Source of the DNA: Chrysogorgia sp. JL179-B06
Lineage: Eukaryota > Cnidaria > Anthozoa > Scleralcyonacea > Chrysogorgiidae
Direction: 5' to 3'
DNA: 64,000 bases
NCBI GenBank assembly: GCA_035772405.1
Contig: JAYKKM010000172.1
Location: 120,001-184,000 of the forward strand
Position 1 is the stretch's first letter. Every line of letters starts with the position of its first letter. The position numbers and the translations under genes were made by a program. The notes under the pieces are model-generated. The model saw nothing but the letters and a program-made list of their open reading frames with translations, had not been told where the DNA came from and ran no database searches. This document shows positions 58,911 through 64,000 of the stretch, piece after piece.

Positions 58911-59456
58911 TACAGTCGACTCCCGATAACTCGAACCCTCGCTAACTCGAACCTTCGCTAACTCGAACCTCGCGGGAACTCGAACCAAAATCGATTAATT
59001 TTACCGTCGGTAACTCGAACCTCGATAACTCGAACCTCATGCTAACTCGAAGCAATTTTCGTTTCCCTTCAGGTCATTTCCTATATAATTTTACCATCGA
59101 TAACTCGAATCAGCGTTAGTCGAGAAGCGTATTAACTACAGTAACTATTTCTCAAAAAGTGAATCGCATGAACTCTGTAGCAGTAGCCCGACCTAGTCTT
59201 CTGCTGCTTTGTTTTGTTTTGTTTCACGTTACGTTATGTTCTGATTTATAATATTTAGAAATATTGTTCCATTCCATACAGAAATTAAATTTGATTAAAA
59301 TGACATTGTAGCTATGAATAGAAATAAACAGTAAACACCGTTTTTTCCTTATTTCCGTTCATTTGTTCTCAACTCCCGGTAACTGGAACTACCGACAATA
59401 ACTCGAACCTTTTTCTATTTCCCTTGAAGGTTCGAGTTACTGGGGAGTCGACTGTA
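58911..59456. mobile_element. pogo/Tigger-type MITE with TA target duplication
   Basis: Ends CAGTCGACTCCCGATAACTC and GAGTTACTGGGGAGTCGACTG, each bordered by TA. Internal tandem units CGCTAACTCGAACC at 58940-59050 and related units near the right end. No transposase. Confidence 0.82.
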
Positions 59457-61255
59457 CAATGTATTTACTGATACATGAGTGCATATGACTATCTACGAAA
59501 AGTTATAATATATAATTATAAAATTTAAAAACCGTGTGAAAATAATCAAACCTTATCTCAAATTTTAATCAGTATACATGCTAAACCGGAATATGGCGTG
59601 ACATGCTATAAGAACACGTGAACAATGCATGATTATTATTACTCATCAAAAAGGGACAGCGTGAGAATAAACATTGTGACTCGTGAGTTTGTGAGTAGTG
59701 AGAAGCTTTTATGTATTTGTTCGAAGATAGTAAGTTTATTATTTTATTAAAAGTAAAGTATACCATTTGGTGAAACTGAAAAGGAGTTCGGTATAATGAT
59801 TCCCCCAACGAGCTAAGAAGAACCACTGGCAAATGGGGACACGCGAGGCCCCGCCCACTTTTGCCGCCTCGCATCCTCGCGTGTCCCCGTTATTCACATG
59901 TATCTGCGCTTATATGTACAGGGGCATGTGTATATAAAACATGTTTTCAGTATTCGCATATGTAATATTTAAGGAATAGAAAACATTTTCCATGTGTTGA
60001 TAGAGAAACACGAGTGAAAGGTTGCAACATGAAATTTTTGTGGCTGGGAACACTGGCCCAAAGGGTGAGTGTTTTATCGCTATTTCGAGTTCTTCCAATG
60101 TTCCATGAGTGTTTCTATATTAACTTGAAGGAAACACAGATCCGAAACACATATCCATTTCATTCATAAAATAACCGTTTGAAATTTGATAAATGTGCAA
60201 TTAATCATTGATTGGGCATGCAGTTATACCAATAACAATGTTATAACTGCAGTCTCAAATAGTACTGTATTTTGTAAGTATACATGTAAATAGTATTAAA
60301 CTATGAAAAATTGAAAAAGAAAAGATTAATCCAACTTGGTTCTAAACATGAATGTAAAAGATTAAAAAAATATATACTGTATGAAATTTAATGTATTAAG
60401 TTTTGTATGAAATAGATTAATAGATCTTATAAATGTAAACAAACTGAAGCAGCATTATTGAAACATTTTAAGTTGTTAAGTGTTAACTGTTATGAGCGAC
60501 TTTGTGTGTGAGCTATATTGTTACTAAATTTCATTACTGAACTTATTTTTTTGCAAGTTGATATATTTTGTCTGTTTAAGAAGATAGTTAACCATAACAA
60601 ACATTACTGGAACAGTAAATAAGCTCAATATTGCTGTTTTGTTGTACTGATGTCTATTTTTTATATATTTATTGAATTAACACAAATTTAATATGCCTTG
60701 GAAAACTGTCTAAAACAAATTAACGACTATCCGGCCGGATAGTGAGGTTATCCACTATCCGGCCAGATACTAAATCCGGTGCAAGGCACATTTGTGGATG
60801 CCTCACATATGCCCCCCTTGTTGACCCCCCTTGTGTTGCAACCATTCTCAACATCTATTCACAATATAGTAGTTCATGAACATGTGTAATATTAAACAGA
60901 TGTATATAGCTAAGTTGCTTAAAAATGCAGTGAACATAAAGAAGATAAAACAGTTGTTTTACATAGTTCTCTGTGCAAGGCTTGCATAAAAATGCAGTTC
61001 AATATGAATACATACATTCATTATGCACAGCCCCTGCACATGCTTCATCTGCCTCCTGGCCCTTGTTGACCTACTTGAGTTGACCATTCTTAACATCTAT
61101 TCACAATAAAGTAGTTCATGATTCATGAATATGTGTAATATTAAACAGATGTAAGTTGAACAGTTCCATAAAAATGCAGTTGAACATAAAGATAAAACAG
61201 TTGTATAACATATATTACAACATATACTAAAAACAACAAATACTAAAAACAAGAG
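59457..61255. other. Intergenic
   Basis: No gene recognised. A small ATCCGGCCGGAT inverted motif lies at 60730-60770. Copies of the 42170 repeat family lie at 60890-61010 and 61110-61210. Confidence 0.4.
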
Positions 61256-61261
61256 ATTTTC

Positions 61262-61342
61262 TGGTCCTCCGAAGAGGTTGAATTGTCCTCCAAAGAGGTT
61301 GAATTGTCCTCCAAAGAGGTTGAATTGTCCGCCGAGGAGGTC
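61262..61342. repeat. 24-bp minisatellite
   Basis: About 3.3 units of GGTTGAATTGTCCTCCAAAG. Confidence 0.85.
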
Positions 61343-61778
61343 GAGAGTCTCTTGTATAAACTAGTGATAAATAGTAAATGGTCAGTTGGCTGAATATTTT
61401 GATTTTAACGAGGCTTTAAAAATCTTTTGGCGTCATGTCGATGACTCCATATTACAACCTACGAACACTGTTGTAGATCACACTTGCAAATTTATTACAG
61501 TTCATATTAAAAATACTTACCGTATTGTAAAAGAGTTCTTCTTGAATATTATATTCTTGAAACAATGGCGTCGAAATATATCAAAGTCGGAAGTTGTCGA
61601 CATCTTGTCGGAGCGCGCTGATCGCTGATTGGTTCCACACACACACAACTTGCACGATAGCAATGTATATTACAAAAAGTCAATAACATAGACTAGAAGT
61701 TATATATAAGAAGCATAAACTATTAGGACTAATCAACCTTCTCTAATCAAACTACTCTAATTGTAATTAAGTTTGCTA

Positions 61779-61878
61779 CAGTCGCTTATATGCAAAAATC
61801 GCTTATATGCAAAAGTTGCTTATATGCAAAAGTCGCTTATACGCAAGTCGCTTATATGCAAAAGTTGCTTATATGCAA
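61779..61878. repeat. Tandem TCGCTTATATGCAAAAG repeat at a transposon end
   Basis: Six units of about 17 bases with small changes, beginning ACAGTCGCTTATATGC. Resembles repeated end motifs of pogo/Tigger elements and precedes the HTH remnant at 62280. Confidence 0.75.
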
Positions 61879-62284
61879 AGATTTTGAAAATCCAAAACCA
61901 AACGTTAAGAAAATTCGTTTTTTAATTAGTATATACAAATACAAAGTCGCTTACTGTATATATGCAAAGAAAAGTTGTCAATGTTTTGCTCTAAATCCTC
62001 GAAGAGTACTTCGAAGAATGTTTCACATTCTTTGACGTTGAGTCATCTCGTAAACAACAGCGCTTTGCAAGATTAGCATCACTATGGTTGACAACTCCTT
62101 TTCTTTGATCTATTGTTTTGTAGTTAATTTTGGCCTTTCTTTTCCTGAAAACAACGCCACATTGTGGATCGCATTTCTTAAACAATATCGTGTCGGCTAA
62201 TTTGCATCACTATATGAGCAGCTGCTCTTTTCATATGTAAAAAGACAAATGCCTCGAATGCTCGCTCACAACGTTCGCTGAAAA

Positions 62285-62445
62285 GATTGATTGTTATCAA
62301 ATCATTTGAAGAAGTTCCCTCACAGTCTCAGAAAGAAACTGCTGAGAAGTATGGAGTCAGTCAGCGTTGCTACAATTAGCCGCATTCTAAAAAAACAGAC
62401 AATCCCTGAAGTCAACCAGCGAAAAAGTGCAAAATCTCAGCCGAA
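62285..62445 (+). pseudogene. pogo/Tigger-like transposase N-terminal HTH remnant
   Basis: In one frame VPSQSQKETAEKYGVS and, after a one-base shift, SVATISRILKKQ. Together they form a CENP-B/Tigger-type helix-turn-helix. Only the start is left; the DDE domain is absent. Confidence 0.5.
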
Positions 62446-62920
62446 AAATACAAGGAAGCCGAAAAATACAACGAAGCCGTGCAATTATATAAATCAATAG
62501 CATAATTACTAATGAACTATTTTTAAATCTTTCAGTTCTACAGAAGAAGTCCTTTTTAACCAGGGTAGTGCTCATTTCATCTCTTCGCTCTTTTAATGAT
62601 TTTATTTTGGCGTCTGTCAATGCAAAAGGGTCAATTATTCGAAGAGCACGTTTTTTGAATTCTTTCGTTTCGACATTATTACTTTGCACTTGTGTTAATT
62701 CTCCGTGCCAAACCTAAGCTGCACACTCAGAAGTTGAACGTATTACAGCACAGTAGAAGGACAATAGATCTTTTTTGAGAGCCCCATAACTTTTAAGAAC
62801 CTTTAATAGACAGAGACGTTTTGCTGCTTTTTTGTGATTTGTTTCAGTGTTTGTATTCCATTTTTGATCATCGTCGATCCAGACAGGGGTGCTCTCCAAG
62901 GCAGATGCTGGGCGGCAAGT
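62387..62920 (-). pseudogene. CR1/L2-like reverse transcriptase 3' fragment
   Basis: On the minus strand: KKAAKRLCLLKVLKSYG, DLLSFYCAVIRSTSECAA, stop, VWHGELTQ and then KRALRIIDPF ... ERRDEM. This is the end of a CR1/Jockey-group RT. Confidence 0.72.
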
Positions 62921-63059
62921 CCAGCTGTTGATTTCTTTACATTTCTTTACATGATTTTTTTACAGCATTTCTTTACATTTCTTGTCGTTTAATTAAATAC
63001 GTTCGTTTGTTGCAAATTCTATCATATTTGCCGCTGATGTTTATATTACTGATTTGCTA

Positions 63060-63300
63060 ACTAAATATAAACCTACTCGTGCTTTGAGATCATCTGACCG
63101 AAATCTGCATGCTACTTGAGACAAAATCCAAAACGGTGACTCATGGAGACAGAACATTCTCGGTTGCAGCACCAAAACTGTGGAATTTATTATCTTATAA
63201 TGAAACTGTAATTAGTATATAAGTAATTACTTTAAGAATATATTTTGTTGTAAGAGCATTGAGACTATTGTATAATGCTCCTAATACGTATTTTATTATT
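63060..63300 (+). pseudogene. Non-LTR retrotransposon 3' end
   Basis: GDRTFSVAAPKLWNLLSY-type reading followed by a 3' tail and (ATT)n at about 63290-63304. Frames are broken. Confidence 0.6.
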
Positions 63301-63411
63301 ATTATGTGCCAAGGTCGTACGCCGATATGATCAGTAATTAAAAATAATAATGTAAATATTTTATAATTTATAATATATGGGCAAAAACATTAAAAAAATA
63401 TATACGACATG

Positions 63412-63662
63412 TACAGCTGAATGAATTAAACGTTGTCACCTCGACAAAGCTAAAAGGCCAAAGCTAAAAGGTCAAAGCCAAGCGCGAAAAGTACGATAAT
63501 AGCGACAAGTTTTAATTTAGTTGTGTCGAAATTCTCCTTTGAAAATTGAAATACAGGGGAGACTTGCAGCCAAGAGCTAAAAGTTTGAAGGAAATCGTAC
63601 GTTTTGCGCTTGGCTTTGACCTTTTAGCTTTGTCAAGGACAACGTTAATTCATTTAGCTGTA
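63412..63662. mobile_element. 250-bp MITE
   Basis: TACAGCTGAATGAATTAAACGTTG and its complement at the ends, with GACAAAGCTAAAAGG / CCTTTTAGCTTTGTC inside. Confidence 0.78.
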
Positions 63663-64000
63663 TATGGCTCACAGATGCAAATCAAGTCAATAGTTGGGAG
63701 AGTGTTTTGTCTTTGACAAACAGACCTTTTCATCAAGAACCTAAAGTTAGCGTCCTTTATGAGCAACGAGACATTAAGTTATTTTTGGAAGACGCAGGTT
63801 TAAAGCAGCGTTTTAAAGTGAAACATCGTGACTAGTAGTGGATGATAAGATGCGACTGGATTGCAATTACAATTTGGAGAATGCTTTTTCATGGTCTTAA
63901 CGGTCAGGAAACAGTAAAGATTTTGCAACAACTATCTGTACTTGCTAATTTGTCAGACTTTCTTATAATATGAAAAAGAGAAATAAGAGAACTTCAATGT

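Overview
The window is eukaryotic nuclear DNA. It is AT-rich, its genes carry GT/AG introns, and transposons, MITE-like elements, SINEs and satellites are dense. The gene and repeat content (2-5A synthetase genes, CR1/L2-like and R2-like non-LTR retrotransposons, a helicase plus DUF6589-type transposon, tRNA-derived SINEs with a widely conserved metazoan core) fits an early-branching or marine invertebrate such as a sponge or cnidarian. The species cannot be named from the sequence.

The main content is a tandem pair of paralogous genes on the + strand, assembled here exon by exon with consistent splice phases. Each encodes three N-terminal C2H2 zinc fingers fused to a complete 2'-5' oligoadenylate synthetase (OAS): nucleotidyltransferase core with GGS motif and three catalytic Asp, then OAS1_C. 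Copy 1 runs 1706-19568 (5 exons, about 399 aa). Copy 2 runs 30069-39261 (6 exons, about 469 aa). Introns and 3' flanks are also homologous, so this is a segmental tandem duplication. A zinc-finger/OAS fusion is the most interesting candidate innate-immune system here.

The last intron of copy 1 (6180-19435) was invaded by an 8.0-kb DNA transposon (9404-17375) with inverted terminal repeats. It carries two convergent and apparently intact genes: a RecQ-like helicase (+, 2 exons, 571 aa) and a seven-exon DUF6589-type putative transposase (-, about 784 aa). This layout resembles the helicase-bearing Academ group. Right at its end lies a 1,043-bp exact duplication that includes a truncated copy of the OAS last exon; it is either a very recent event or an assembly artefact at a poly-G run.

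Between the OAS genes (19569-30068) are MITEs, a frameshifted staphylococcal-nuclease-like gene on the minus strand (24233-24708), a CR1-like reverse transcriptase fragment (-), and a 2.9-kb fold-back element with roughly 1-kb inverted arms enclosing a Ulp1-like protease fragment.

Downstream (39-64 kb) I find only repeats and decayed elements: an R2-like retrotransposon 3' end (40.3-40.8 kb), a CR1/L2-like element with a nested MITE (45.2-47.7 kb), a 4-kb AAT-rich satellite (50.5-54.5 kb), a palindrome buried in (TA)n (58.1-58.7 kb), a pogo/Tigger-type MITE (58.9-59.5 kb) and further reverse transcriptase fragments (62.4-63.3 kb). One possible orphan exon sits at 41.5 kb.
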